Shown: positions 17,401 through 28,323, counted from the stretch's first letter. The stretch: 64,000 nt of DNA from Micromonospora eburnea (GCF_900090225.1 NZ_FMHY01000002.1:3844001-3908000); one strand, 5' to 3'. Program-made: numbers and translations. The notes: a model not told the origin generated them from the sequence alone.

Positions 17401-20115
17401 CGCGTCCGCCCCGGTGGTCACCGCGCGGCGCGGCGCCGGCGTGGTCTCCGGGTCGATCCAGTAGCGCTGCCGCTGGAAGGCGTACGTGGGCAGGCGCATC
17501 AACCGGCGCGTCGCGTCCCCGTCCCGGGCCGTCCAGTCGACGGGCACCCCGGCGGACCAGAGTTCCCCCAACCCGGCCAGCAGATGCTCGTGGTCGTCGA
17601 TTTGCTGGCCCGGATGGCGTACCGAGCCGACCACGGTCCGCCGCTCGTGCCAGGCCCGGTGCTGGCGTACGAAGTTGCGCAACGTCTGCCCCGGACCCAC
17701 CTCCAGCAGCACCAGCTCCTCGTCGGCGAGGAGCACGTCCAGGGCGTCGGCGAAGCGCACCGGTGCCCGCAGGTGCCGGCCCCAGTAGGCGGGATCCGTG
17801 GCCTGCTCGTCGGTGATCCAGGCACCCGTCACGTTCGACACGAACGGGATCGCCGGCGGGTGCAGCGTGACCTGACGTACCGCCTCGACGAAGGGCTCCA
17901 CCGCGGCGTCCATGCTCGGCGAGTGGAACGCGTGCGAGGTGCGCAGCCGGCGACGGGCCACCCCGGCCGCCGCCAGCCGCTGCTCCAGCTCGTCGACCGC
18001 CGCCGTCGGGCCGGCCATCACACACAGCCCGGTGGAGTTCACCGCGGCCAGACACAGCTCGTCGGTCAGCCAGCCCGCCGCCTCCGCCTCGGGCAGGAAC
18101 ACCGCCAGCATCGACCCGGTCGGCATCGACTGCACCAGCCGGCCCCGGGCCGCCACCAGCGCCACCGCGTCCTCCAGGGAGAACACCCCGGCCAGGCAGG
18201 CCGCCACGTACTCGCCGACGCTGTGCCCGACCATTGCCGCCGGACGCACGCCCCACGACATCCACAGCCGGGCCAGCGCGTACTCGACCAGGAACAGCAC
18301 CGGCTGGGTGACCGAGGTGCGGGCCAGCGTGCGCGCCGCGTCGCCCCCCTCGTCGTCCTCGGCGAACAGCGCGAGCCGGGGGTCGTCGTCCAGGTGGGCG
18401 GCGAACAGCCTGGCGCAGCGATCCACTTCGGCGGCGAACGTCGGCTCCGACCGGTACAGGTCCCGGGCCATCCCCACGTATTGCGCGCCCTGGCCGGGGA
18501 ACAGGAACGCCACCGGCGTGTCCCGCCCGGCGAGCGTGCCGGCGCCCGCGTCGGCGGCCCGCCGCAGCGCGCCGACCAGGTCGGCGGCGTCCCGGCCGAC
18601 CACCGCCGTCCGGTGCTCGAACGCCCGGCGCCGGCTGGCCAGGGTGTACGCCACGTCATCCAGGTCCAGCTCGGGGTGGGCCGCCAGGTGCTCGGCGAGC
18701 CGACCGGCCGCCTCGGCCAGCGCCGGCGCCGACCGGGCCGACAGCGGCAACACCCGGATGGCGGTACGGTCGGCGCCGCCCCCGGACGTGGCCGGTTCCC
18801 CGGCCGGCGCCTCCTGCAGGATCACGTGCACGTTGCTGCCGCCGATGCCGAACGAGCTCACCGCGGCCCGGCGCGGCACCGCCTGCCGGGGCCACGGCCG
18901 CAGCTCGGTGTTGACGAAGAACGGGCTGCTCGGCAGGGCCAGCTCCGGATTGGTCCGGGTGTGGTGCAGGGTCGCCGGGATTGCCTCGTGCCGCAGCGCC
19001 AGCACCGCCTTGATCAGGCTGGTCACTCCCGCGGCCGCGTCCAGGTGCCCCACGTTGCTCTTCACCGAGCCGATCGCGCAGTACCCGGTCCGGTCGGTGT
19101 GCTCGCGGTACGCCCGGGTCAGCGCGGTGATCTCGATCGGGTCACCGAGGGCGGTGGCGGTGCCGTGGGTCTCCACGTAGCCGATGCTGTCCGCGTCCAC
19201 CTCGGCCACGGCCAGCGCCTCGGCGACGACCCGTGCCTGACCGTCCACGCTGGGCGCGGTGTAGCCGACCTTCAGCGAGCCGTCGTTGTTGACCGCGGTG
19301 CCCAGGATGACCGCGTCCACGGTGTCCCCGGCCGCCCGGGCGTCGGCCATCCGGCGCAGCACCACCACGCCCGCACCGTTGCCGGAGACGGTCCCCTGCG
19401 CCTGCGCGTCGAAGGGCCGGCAGTGCCCGTCCGGGGACAGGATGCCGCCCTGCTCGTAGAGGTAGCCGCCGTGCAGCGGCACGCTGACCGAGACCCCGCC
19501 GGCCAGCGCGATGTCGCACTCGCCGTTGAGCAGGCTCTGCACCGCCAGGTGCACCGCCGTCAACGAGGTGGAGCAGGCGGTCTGCACGGTCATGCTCGGC
19601 CCGGTCAGGTCCAGCTTGTACGACACCCGGGTGGCCAGGAAGTCCTTGTCGCTGGAGATCAGCGTCTGGTAGCTGCCGGCCGAGTCCACCGCACGCTGAT
19701 TGGCGAGCAGGTTGAACAGCAGGTACGAGTTGAGGCTCGCTCCGGCGAAGACGCCGATCCGCCCGGCGAAGGTCTTCGGGTCGTACCCGGCCGACTCCAG
19801 CGCCGTCCAGACGCATTCCAGGAAGACCCGGTGCTGCGGATCGAGCACCTCGGCCTCGCGGGGGTGGAAGCCGAAGAAGCCCGCGTCGAAGCGGTCCGCG
19901 TCGGTCAGCACCCCCTTGGCCTTCACGTAGTTCTCCCGCGCGGCCAGCTCCGGGTCGGCCCCGGAGCTGGTCAGCTCCTCGTCGGAGAGGCTGACGACGC
20001 CCTCCCGGCCGGCCGCGAGGTTGGCCCAGAAGGTTTCCACGTCGGGGGCGCCGGGAAAGCGCCCGGCCATGCCGATGACGGCGACCTGGTTCAGGTCTCC
20101 GGTTTCGTCTGACAC
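14431..20115 (-). CDS. type I PKS, KS-AT-KR-DH-carrier (unusual domain order)
   Basis: 1894 residues. The KS has TACSTS (Cys near 179), ETHGTATALGD and SNVGHLDAA. The AT has GHSVGE and SHAFHSP, the malonyl-CoA signature. The KR comes next (GGLGGVG near 1170, SDYCAANAF) and only then the DH (HRIMGHGLVP near 1411, LHPALLDVA), the reverse of the usual DH-KR order. The terminal carrier is PCP-like (LGGHSLA, Ser near 1803). The module would extend the upstream seryl intermediate by malonate, reduce the ketone and dehydrate; loss of the serine hydroxyl as well gives 4-amino-2,4-pentadienoate. GTG 20115 is preferred over GTG 20124 because GGAAGG lies 8 bases upstream. It follows the Ser-type NRPS by 16 bp. 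The tail LSDEEVEAQLRALL is probably for docking. Confidence 0.95.
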   Translation of the reverse strand: MSDETGDLNQVAVIGMAGRFPGAPDVETFWANLAAGREGVVSLSDEELTSSGADPELAARENYVKAKGVLTDADRFDAGFFGFHPREAEVLDPQHRVFLECVWTALESAGYDPKTFAGRIGVFAGASLNSYLLFNLLANQRAVDSAGSYQTLISSDKDFLATRVSYKLDLTGPSMTVQTACSTSLTAVHLAVQSLLNGECDIALAGGVSVSVPLHGGYLYEQGGILSPDGHCRPFDAQAQGTVSGNGAGVVVLRRMADARAAGDTVDAVILGTAVNNDGSLKVGYTAPSVDGQARVVAEALAVAEVDADSIGYVETHGTATALGDPIEITALTRAYREHTDRTGYCAIGSVKSNVGHLDAAAGVTSLIKAVLALRHEAIPATLHHTRTNPELALPSSPFFVNTELRPWPRQAVPRRAAVSSFGIGGSNVHVILQEAPAGEPATSGGGADRTAIRVLPLSARSAPALAEAAGRLAEHLAAHPELDLDDVAYTLASRRRAFEHRTAVVGRDAADLVGALRRAADAGAGTLAGRDTPVAFLFPGQGAQYVGMARDLYRSEPTFAAEVDRCARLFAAHLDDDPRLALFAEDDEGGDAARTLARTSVTQPVLFLVEYALARLWMSWGVRPAAMVGHSVGEYVAACLAGVFSLEDAVALVAARGRLVQSMPTGSMLAVFLPEAEAAGWLTDELCLAAVNSTGLCVMAGPTAAVDELEQRLAAAGVARRRLRTSHAFHSPSMDAAVEPFVEAVRQVTLHPPAIPFVSNVTGAWITDEQATDPAYWGRHLRAPVRFADALDVLLADEELVLLEVGPGQTLRNFVRQHRAWHERRTVVGSVRHPGQQIDDHEHLLAGLGELWSAGVPVDWTARDGDATRRLMRLPTYAFQRQRYWIDPETTPAPRRAVTTGADAEWFHVPGWRRLTTAVAEAAGGDSGGVAVWVLLGAELPLGAELAARLAGGDAVVLRVSAGDELRETGDRAWELDPTSRDQYAGLLKSLETYAPGTIRVVHLWSLTAEPADGLDGGRIDRARRVGFDSLLALAQAIGDVQPTGPVELDVLSRGLFGVTGDEELQPENAPLLGATTVIPQEVPDVTCRVLDLTGADLTGTAAGGPTGGRRPGTAAAVLARLAAPAAERELALRGRHWWVRDFEAVRLAAPGTAGGRLRPGGVYLITGGLGGVGLALAEQIARAVDAPVLGLLTRSAFPGEAEWSAWLAGHGEQDDTSRRIRRLEQLRELGARVIVLDADVTDRDALAGAVDRLRTAGGGLHGVIHAAGLPSRGLIAVKSTQDVADVLAAKTVGTLNLDAVCGTDELDFLLLCSSLTGLLGGPGQSDYCAANAFLDVFAQWRRATTGAPVAAVGWDTWRNTGMAAGLVERLHGGTALTGHPLLHRLVASSGRSRTYATTLSTADSWIVDEHRIMGHGLVPGTTYLELVNAAVAEQAAGRVVELHDVLFLMPVIVPDGQTRELFTTVEERDGQLRFSVQSRVDGDSARWQEHATGLVSFAERPTETSRDLARLRDDCAVTEVIDTEDELKRRLKLDRVEQGGRLQFSFGPRWRCLRRIEAGAQRLMVTLELAEEFAADLERYPLHPALLDVAGASARIRARDVFYLPFTYRSLRVFAPLTRVIHCHVEVAESGDSGETLTVSIELLSPQGRLLASIVDFTIKRINDIDGLLEQVRNGAVTAADPGPGEPAAGTLHVLSAGMTAADGMAAFDRLLRASVLPEQVVVTGRDLAGLRRLAGSITPALLAGEVEQIAPPRGTHPRPDLATPYVAPSTDAERAVAEIWQEVLGLDRVGVHDDFFALGGHSLAAVQIGAKIRSRFGVELNLRGFFDSPTVAHTVTVLADPGAPSDPAADRIEAVSRTGPDEELAGLDDLSDEEVEAQLRALLAEDEGGEA

Positions 20116-20131
20116 CTGCCTCACCTTCCGT

Positions 20132-23100
20132 TCATGCCCGCGCCCGACGAGCGGCCGCCTGTTGACGTCGACTCAGGGACTGCCGGCGGCTCTCGGCCCG
20201 ATCCCGGGCATCGGCCAGCAGGTCGTCGCCGCCGCCGGACCGGTTGAGGTGACCGGCCAGCGCGCCGACGGTGGGGAACTGGAACAGCTCGACCAGCGCC
20301 ACGTCCCGACCAACCGCCGCGACGAGCCGGAGACGCACCTCGGCCATCAGCAGCGAGTGGCCGCCCAGTTCGAAGAAGTTGTCGTCCACCCCGACCCGGT
20401 CCACGCCGAGCAGCTCCCGCCAGATCCCGGCGACAATCCGCTCCAGCTCGCCACGCGGGGCCACGTACGGGCTGCGCAGCTCCGGGCGGGCCAGGTCCGG
20501 CTCGGGCAGCGCCCGCCGGTCGACCTTGCCGTTCGGGGTGAGCGGCAGGGCCGGCAGGGTGGTGAAGACCGACGGCACCATGTACTCGGGCAGCCGTTCC
20601 TTGAGCCGCGCGATCAGCTCACCGGCGCCCGGCACGGCCGGCCCGACCAGGTACGCCACCAGCCGGGTGTCCCCGGCGTGCGTCCGGGGCACCACGACCG
20701 CCTCGGCGACCCCGGTGCAGCTGGTCAGCGCCGCCTCGATCTCGCCCAGTTCGATCCGGAAACCGCGCAGCTTCACCTGGTGGTCGAGGCGGCCGAGATA
20801 CTCGATCGCCCCGTCGGCGCGGATCCGGCCCAGGTCGCCCGTCTTGTAGAGCCGGGCCGGCGGCCGGTCGGCGTCGTGGTCCCCGCCGGGGCCGGTGCCG
20901 GCGGGACCGGTGGCGTACGGGTCGGTCACGAACCGCTCGGCGGTCAGCTCGGGGCGGTTCAGGTAGCCGAGCGCCACGTTGACCCCGCCGATGTGCAGCT
21001 CGCCGGGAACACCCACCGGGACCGGCTCCAGGAACCGGTCCAGGACGTACACCTGGGTGTTGGCGATCGGACGCCCGATGGGCACCGGCCTCGGGTCGTC
21101 GCGCCGGCAGGCCCAGGAGGTGACGTCGACGGCCGCCTCGGTCGGGCCGTACAGGTTGTGCAGTTCGGCGTCTGACACGGCGAAGAACCGGTCCTGCAAC
21201 TCGCGGGGCAGTGCCTCGCCGCTGCAGATCACCCGACGCAGGCTGGTGCAGTCCGCCACGTCCGGCTCCCGCAGGAACGCCTGGAGCATGGAGGGGACGA
21301 AGTGCAGGGTGGTGATCTGCTCGGCCTGGATCGTCTCGACCAGGTAGCGGCCGTCGCGGTGCCCGTCAGGGCGGGCCACCACCAGGGTCGCGCCGGTCAT
21401 CAGCGGCCAGAAGAACTCCCAGACCGAGACGTCGAACGAGTACGGCGTCTTCTGCAGCACCCGCTCGCCGGGGCCGAGGCCGTACGCGTCCTGCATCCAG
21501 AGCAGCCGGTTGCGGATGCCGGCGAAGGTGTTCGGCACGCCCTTGGGCTGGCCGGTGGAGCCCGAGGTGTAGATGACGTACGCGACGTCCGCGCCGCGGA
21601 CCGGGGTACCCGGGTCGTCGTAGGCGTCGCCCGGGTCCTCGGTGAGCAGTTCGTCGGCGTACCACAGCGGCCCGTCCCAGGAGAGTTTCTCGGCCAGCGG
21701 CCGCTGGGTGAGCACCACTGCCGGGTCGGCGTCGTCGAGCATCAGCGCCACCCGGCCGGCCGGCAGTCCCGGGTCGACCGGGACGTACGCGCCACCGGCC
21801 TGCCAGATCGCCAGCAGGCTGACCACCAACTCGACCGACCGCTCCTGCACCAGGCCGACCAGCGCGCCGGGGCCGACCCCGGCGGTACGCAGCCGCCGGG
21901 CCAGCCCGTTGGCCAGGCGCAGCAGCTCGCCGTAGCTGACCGTCCGGTCCGCGTGGCGCAGCGCCGGCAGCTCCGGCGTCCGGCGGGCCCGCGCCACGAT
22001 CTGCTCGTGCACCCAGCCCGCGTCGGGCCACTGCCGGCCCTCGCCCCGGCACAGGTCCAGCACCGCGCGCCGCTCGTCGGCGTCCAGCAGCGGCAGCTCG
22101 TCGACCGGGGTCTCCGGCCGCTCGACGACCAGTTCGATCACCCGCCGGAAGTGGCCGGCCAGCCGGGCCATCGTCGCGGCCTCGAAGAGGTCCCGGTCGT
22201 ACTCGAACCAGCCGCTCAGCCCGCCCGCGTTGTTGAAGAACTGCAGCTCCAGGTCGAAGCGGGCACCCTGGGCGCGCAGCGGCAGCCGCTCGAACTCCAC
22301 GCCGGCCAGGGCGAGGGTGGGCAGCGGGTCGCTCTGGTACGACAGCCCCACCTGGAAGATCGGCGGCCGGCTCAGGTCCCGGGCCGGCTTCAGCTCCTCG
22401 ACCACCTTCTCGAACGGCACCCGTTGGTGGGCGTAGCAGCCGAGGCAGGCGTCCCGAACCCGGCCCAGCAGCTCGGTGAAGCTGGGGTTGCCGGCGAGGT
22501 CGGCCCGGACCGGCAGGGTGTTGACGAAGAACCCGATCAACGGCTCGACCTCGGCCCGGTCCCGGTTGGCCAGCGGCACACCGACCACCACGTCGTCCTG
22601 CCCGCTGTAGCGGTGCAGCAGCACACCGAAGGCGGCCAGCAGCGCCATGTACGTGGTGGCGCCGTGCCGCTTGCCGAGCGCGCCCAGCGCGGTGAGCACC
22701 GGTTCCGGCAGCTCGAACGGGTGGGAGGCGCCCCGGAAGCCCTGCACCGCCGGCCGGGGCCGGTCCGTCGGCAGGTCGAGCACGGCCGGCGCGCCGGCCA
22801 GGTGCTCCCGCCAGTAGGCGAGGTCCGCCGACAGGTCCTCCCGGCGCAGCCAATCCTGCTGCCAGGCGGCGTAGTCGCCGTACTGGACGGCCAGCTCGGG
22901 CAGCGCCGGCTGCGCGCCGGCGACCAGGGCGGCGTACCGGGTGGAGAGTTCGCCGAGCAGCACCCCGACCGACCAGCCGTCGGAGACGAGGTGGTGCATC
23001 GCCACCCCGAGCACGCAGTCGTCCGGGCCGAGCCGCAGCAGGGCCAACCGGAGCAGCGGACCGGTGCTGATGTCGAACGGTTCGCGCAGCTCGGCGAGGA

Positions 23101-23497
23101 TCCGTTCCGCCAGCTCGTCTCCGTCCAGTGCCGTGCCGCGCAGATCCGTCTCGGGCAGCGGGACGTCGAGGCCGGCGCGGACCACCTGCACCGGGCGGCC
23201 GTCCCGCAGCTCGAACGTGGTCCGCAGCGACTCGTGCCGGTGCACCACCCCGTTGACGGCCTGGCGTAGCAGTGCGGTGTCCAGCGGGCCGCGGATACGC
23301 ACCGCCGCCGGGATCAGGTACGCCGGGTTCCCGGGCTTGAGCTGTTCCAGGAACCAGATGCCCTGCTGCATGACGGAGATCGGGAAGACGTTCTCCGCCC
23401 GGGCGGGCTGCGCCTGCCCCCGTTCCCGCAGCATCTTCTCGAACAGCGCCCGCTTCTCCGGCGAGAGCGAGGCGAGCCGTGCGTCGAGGTCGGTCAT
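20132..23497 (-). CDS. NRPS C-A-PCP, serine-type module
   Basis: 1121 residues. The N-terminal helix (LSPEKRALFEKML) leads into a C domain with HHLVSDGW (near 169). The A domain has YTSGSTGQPKG (near 645) and LYGPTEAA; specificity residues read D-V-W-H-I-S-L-V-D, a serine-type code (DVWHLSLIDK family). A10 is NGKVDRRAL and the PCP has LGGHSLL (near 1044). The C-terminus is strongly basic (SRRQQAAARRARA), a common form of NRPS tail before a PKS. The start overlaps the upstream PKS stop by one base (TGATG), with AAGGAGG upstream. It should condense the 3-hydroxy fatty acyl chain with Ser and pass it to the KR-DH PKS. Confidence 0.95.
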   Translation of the reverse strand: MTDLDARLASLSPEKRALFEKMLRERGQAQPARAENVFPISVMQQGIWFLEQLKPGNPAYLIPAAVRIRGPLDTALLRQAVNGVVHRHESLRTTFELRDGRPVQVVRAGLDVPLPETDLRGTALDGDELAERILAELREPFDISTGPLLRLALLRLGPDDCVLGVAMHHLVSDGWSVGVLLGELSTRYAALVAGAQPALPELAVQYGDYAAWQQDWLRREDLSADLAYWREHLAGAPAVLDLPTDRPRPAVQGFRGASHPFELPEPVLTALGALGKRHGATTYMALLAAFGVLLHRYSGQDDVVVGVPLANRDRAEVEPLIGFFVNTLPVRADLAGNPSFTELLGRVRDACLGCYAHQRVPFEKVVEELKPARDLSRPPIFQVGLSYQSDPLPTLALAGVEFERLPLRAQGARFDLELQFFNNAGGLSGWFEYDRDLFEAATMARLAGHFRRVIELVVERPETPVDELPLLDADERRAVLDLCRGEGRQWPDAGWVHEQIVARARRTPELPALRHADRTVSYGELLRLANGLARRLRTAGVGPGALVGLVQERSVELVVSLLAIWQAGGAYVPVDPGLPAGRVALMLDDADPAVVLTQRPLAEKLSWDGPLWYADELLTEDPGDAYDDPGTPVRGADVAYVIYTSGSTGQPKGVPNTFAGIRNRLLWMQDAYGLGPGERVLQKTPYSFDVSVWEFFWPLMTGATLVVARPDGHRDGRYLVETIQAEQITTLHFVPSMLQAFLREPDVADCTSLRRVICSGEALPRELQDRFFAVSDAELHNLYGPTEAAVDVTSWACRRDDPRPVPIGRPIANTQVYVLDRFLEPVPVGVPGELHIGGVNVALGYLNRPELTAERFVTDPYATGPAGTGPGGDHDADRPPARLYKTGDLGRIRADGAIEYLGRLDHQVKLRGFRIELGEIEAALTSCTGVAEAVVVPRTHAGDTRLVAYLVGPAVPGAGELIARLKERLPEYMVPSVFTTLPALPLTPNGKVDRRALPEPDLARPELRSPYVAPRGELERIVAGIWRELLGVDRVGVDDNFFELGGHSLLMAEVRLRLVAAVGRDVALVELFQFPTVGALAGHLNRSGGGDDLLADARDRAESRRQSLSRRQQAAARRARA

Positions 23498-26400
23498 CAC
23501 CCCTCCTTCCCCAGCGCGGCCTGTGCCTGCTGGTCGGAGAGACCCTCCAGCTCGGCGAGCAGCTCCAGGGCGACGTCCTCGAAGCGCTCGACCCGGTGGA
23601 TGCCCGCCGTGTCGGCGGTCCCGTCGTCCTCGCCGGCCGGCAGGCCGCTGATGATCTGGTCGGTGAGGGTGCGCAGGGTGGCGCCCTCCAGGAAGACCGC
23701 GATGGAGAGGGCGACGCCGAGCTGGCGCTCGATCTCGTTCTTCAGCTCCACCGCCATGAGCGAGTCCAGGCCCAGATCGAACAGTGGTTGGTCCCGGCCG
23801 ACCGCCTCCGGCCCGGAGCCGAGGGTGGCCGCGACGCTGAGCACCAGCTGCCCGATGAGGGTCTCGGCACGCCGGTCGGCCGGCAGGGCCAGCAGTTGCG
23901 CCCGGCTGGGCAGCAGGCTGGTCCGGGCCCGGCGCCGGGCCGGTCGGGCCGGGCCGTCGCCGCGCAGCAGCGGAGCGAGCAGCGCCGAGCCGGACACCTC
24001 CTGGTAGCGGCGGCCCCACTCGGCCCAGTCCACCGGGACCACGGCGATCTGCGCGTCGTCGTGGTGCAGCAGCCGGTGGAAGACCCGCAGCGCCTGGCCG
24101 GGCTGGAGGGTGCCCATGCCCTTGCTGAGCCCGGGGTTGGCCTCGGCGCCCCGGTTCGCCAGACCGACCCCGCCCCAGATGCCCCAGTTGACGCTGAGGC
24201 CGGGCAGTCCGGCGGCGCGGCGCCGCGCCGCCAGGGCGTCGAGGAAGGCGTTGGCGGCGGCGTACCCGGCCACGAACGGCGAGCTGAGCAGCGAACTGGT
24301 CGAGGAGAAGAGGACGAAGAAGTCCAGTTCCCGATCGGCGAAGAGCCGGTGCAGCACCCAGGCGCCGACCGCCTTGGGCAGCAGCGGCCGTTCCAGGTCG
24401 GCCCGGGTCAGCTCCAGCAGCGGCGCGACCTCACCGGTGCCGGCCGCGTGGATGACGCCCCGGATCGCCGGCCAGCCCTCCCGGTCGTAGCGGGCCAGCA
24501 GGGCCCGCATGGCCGCCTCGTCGGCGACGTCGGCAGACTCCAGGTGGACGCTGGCGCCGAGCGCCTCCAGCTCCCGTACCGCGGCGACCCGCCGCGCCGT
24601 CGGGCCGTCGGCGGGCAGGTCGGCCCACTCGGCGCGGGGCGGGATCGCGGTCCGGCCGAGCAGCACCAGCCGGCGGGCGCCGGCGCGCACCATCGACCGG
24701 GCCACCTCCAGGCCCAGGCCGCCGAGACCGCCGGTGATCAGGTAGCTGGCGTCCGGCCGCCACGGCCCCTCGCCGGCGCCGACCTCGGGTACCGCCTGGC
24801 GGACGAGCCGGGCCACGTAGCGCTGGTCGCCGTGCAGCGCGATCTGGTCCTCGGCGTCCCGCCGGGTCAGCTCGTCGACCAGCCGTTCGGCCAGCGTGGC
24901 CGGCGTCTGGAGCGGGTCGAGGTCGATCAGGCCGCCCCAGAGGGCGGAGTGTTCCTGTTGCAGCGACCGGCCCAGACCCCACAGGGTCGACTGGGCGACG
25001 TCGAGCGACACGGGGCCGCCGGCGGTGCCGTTGACGCCGGTGGGCCCCACCGCGCCCCGGGTGACCAGCCAGAGCCGGACCGACTCCGGGCCCTGCGCCC
25101 GGGCCAGGGCCTGTGCGGCGTACACCGCGCTCAGGCCGCCCCGCTCGTGGGCCCGCAGCAGCGCGGCGGCGTCGGCGGTCCCGTCGGCGTCGGCTCCGTC
25201 GAGGCTCCACAGGTGCAGCACCTGCAGGTCGGCGCCGTCGAGCCGCAGCTCGTCGAGGAGCCGGCCGAGGTCCGCCGGGCCGTCGATGCGGACCTCGGCC
25301 TCGGCGCCGCCGCCGAAGCGGTACGCCGCACCCGGCACCACCCGGACCGCCCGCTCACCCCGGGCAGCCACCGCGTCGGCGAACCCGGCGCCGATCCCGG
25401 CCGCGTCGGCCAGCACCAGCCAGGTCCGGGCCGGTGCCGACGCCGCGTCACCGGTCGGTGCGGAAGCCTCGGCCGGCTGCCAGTCGAGCCGGTAGAGCAG
25501 GTCGTCGTCGGCGTACTCGTCGGCGGGATCGTCGGTGCCGCCGGCGGCGGTGGCCGGCGCGGCGTAGCGGTCCCGGTCCGGGCGACGCCGCTCCTGCCAG
25601 CAGTGCGTCTTCTCGAACGGGTACGTCGGCAGCGGCACCCGCGCGCGGCGATAGTCCCGGTCGAAGCCCGACCAGTCCAGGTCCACCCCGGCGGCGTAGA
25701 GCCGGGCCACCGTGTTGAGCAGCACCGCCCAGTCGTCGTGCTTGGGCCGCAGGCTCGGCACCAGCAGGGCGTCCCCCGCCGGCAGGTTGTCGCTGATCAT
25801 GCCGAGCAGGGTCGGCGCGGGCCCCATCTCGACGAAGGTCCGGTAGCCCAGCTCGCGGAGGGTGTCGATACTGGCCGCGAAGCGCACCGGCTGCCGGGCG
25901 TGCCGGCACCAGTAGTCGGCGTCCGGGGCGGTGTCCCACGGCCACAGCTCGCCGGTCAGGTTGGCGACCAGCGGAATCCGCGGCGGGGTGAACGACACCG
26001 AGTCGGCGGCCTTACGCAGGCCGGGCAGGATCGGCTCGATCAGCGGCGAGTGCGACGACGTGGTGATATGCAGCTGCTTGGTCTTCACCTCGCGCCGGTC
26101 GAACTCGGCGCGGATCTCGGCCAGCGCCTCCCGCTCCCCCGAGATGGAGGTGGTCCCGGGCCCGTTCACCGCCGCGATGGAGACCCGGTCGGCGTACGGG
26201 GCGAGCACCTCGGCGACCTCGGCCTCGGGGGCGAAGACGGCGACCATCGCCCCGTTCTCGGCCAGCTCCCACATCAGCCGGCCGCGCTCGACGACCAGCC
26301 GCAGCCCGTCCTCCAGGCTCATCATGCCGGCCACGCAGGCGGCCACGTACTCGCCGAAGCTGTGCCCGAGCACCGCCACCGGCTCCACGCCCCAGGAGCG

Positions 26401-28319
26401 CCAAAGCTGGGCCATCGCGTACTGCACGGCGAAGAGCGCCGGCTGCGAGTAGGTGGTCCGGTAGACCAGGTCGGACTCCGGGTCGGCCGGATAGATCACG
26501 TCCAGCAGCGGCACCTCCAGCAGCGGCCGCAGAATCCCGTCGCAGCGGTCGATGACCTGCCGGAAGGTGGGCTGGGTCTCGTACAGGGTGCGGGCCATGC
26601 CGACCCGCTGCGGCCCCTGGCCGGTGAAGAGGAACACCACCTCGTTGCCGCCGGCCGCGCCGACCACCGGAAGGTCGCCGGGGAGCCCGTCGACGAAGTC
26701 GGCGAGCTGGTCGGCGACCTCCTGGCGGGAGCCGACGGCGGCCAGCCGGTGTGTGAAGTGGGCCCGGCCGGTGCCCGCCGAGTAGCAGATGTCGGCCAGC
26801 GGGGTGGCCGGGTCGGCCGCCAGGCGCTCCTGGTAGCGCCGGGCCAGCTCCAGCAGGCCGTTCGGGGTCTTCGCGGACAGCGGCAGCACCGACCGGGGGC
26901 GCTCCGGCTCGGACCTTTCGGGCGCGGCCGGCGGCTCCGGCGCGGCCTGGACGATCAGGTGCGCGTTGGTGCCGCTGAAGCCGAAGCTGCTCACCCCGGC
27001 GATCGGCCGCTCGGCCACCGCCGGCCACTCGCTGAGCGCCGTCGGTACGGCGAACGTGGTGCCGGCGAAGGAGATGTGCGGGTTCAGCCCGGTGAAGTGC
27101 ACGTTCGGCGGGATCGCGCCCCGGTGCAGGGCGAGCACCACCTTGATCAGCCCGGCGATGCCGGAGGCCGCCTCGGCGTGCCCGATGTTGGTCTTCGAGG
27201 AGCCCAGGTAGACCGGGGCACCCTCCTCCCGGCCGTAGACCTCGGCCAGCGCCTCGACCTCGATCGGGTCACCGAGGGTGGTGCCGGTGCCGTGCGCCTC
27301 GATGTAGGACACCTGCTCGGGGGCCACCTCGCTGGCCTCCAGCGCGCGGCGCAGCACGTCCCGCTGGGCCACCCCGTTCGGGGCGGTCACGCCGGAACTG
27401 CGTCCGTCCTGGTTGACCGCGCCGCCCCGGATCACCGCGAGTACCCGGTCGCCGTCGCGTACCGCGTCGGAGAGCCGCTTGAGCACGATGATGCCGCAGC
27501 CCTCGCTGCGGACGTAGCCGTTGGCCCGGACGTCGAAGGTCTTGCACCGGCCGTCCGGCGCGACCATCCCCGGGAACTGGGAGAAGGCCACGCTGGGCAG
27601 CGGGGAGAGCACCACGTTGACCCCGCCGCCGAGGGCCAGGTCGCACTCGCCGGCGCGCAGGCTCTGCACCGCCATGTGCACCGACACCAGCGACGAGGAG
27701 CAGGCGGTGTCCACCGCCACGCTCGGGCCGCGGAAGTCGAAGACGTACGAGATCCGCCCGGTCACCACGCTGTGCGCGGTGCCGGTGCTGGCGTACGCGG
27801 TGATGTCCTCCAGGCCGGGGAAGTTCTCGGTGGCGAAGTCGTTGCTGCACACCCCGAGGAACACCCCGGTACGGCTGCCGGCGAGCCCGGTCGGCGCGTG
27901 CCCGGCGTTCTCCAGCGCCTCCCAGGAAACCTCCAGGGCGAGCCGCTGCTGCGGGTCCATGGCCAGCGCCTCGCGGCGGGAGATGCCGAAGAACTCGTAG
28001 TCGAACTGGTCGACCCGGTCCAGGAAGCCGCCCCAACGGGTGCGCATCTTGCCGGGCTGCTGCGGCTCGGCGTCGTAGTAGTCGTCGACCGGCCAGCGGT
28101 CGGCCGGGATCTCGTCGACCGCGTCCACCCCGTCCCGCAGGATCCGCCAGTAGCTCTCCGCGTCGACCGCGCCGCCGGGGAAGCGCAGCCCCAGGCCGAC
28201 GACGGCCACCGGCTCGGTACGGGTGCGCTCGTACTCGGCGAGTTGCCGCTGCATCCGCTCCATCTGTAGATAGGCGCGCTTGAGGGTGGAGGTCGGCGGC
28301 TGCGCCTGCTGGCCAGTGG

Positions 28320-28323
<4 letters not shown>
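23497..28323 (-). CDS. type I PKS, KS-AT-KR-ACP (forms the 3-hydroxyacyl chain)
   Basis: 1608 residues. An N-terminal coiled-coil-like docking helix (LKRAYLQMERMQRQLAEYE) precedes a complete KS (TACSSS near 204, EAHGTGTTLGD, TNIGHAEAA), an AT (GHSFGE near 654; specificity segment TSSHSP, which fits neither standard malonyl HAFH nor methylmalonyl YASH), a KR (GGLGGLG near 1196, GYAAANAF) and an ACP (GLDSLM near 1517). No DH or ER is present, so the beta-hydroxyl should remain. That hydroxyl could later close the depsipeptide lactone. The tail is LEGLSDQQAQAAL. ATG 28323 overlaps the upstream PKS stop (ATGA). Confidence 0.95.

Noticed and set aside
13828..20112. Plus-strand open frame of 2094 codons
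   Set aside because: Antisense to the KS-AT-KR-DH PKS, whose domain motifs are all present on the minus strand. No recognisable domain in the shadow frame.
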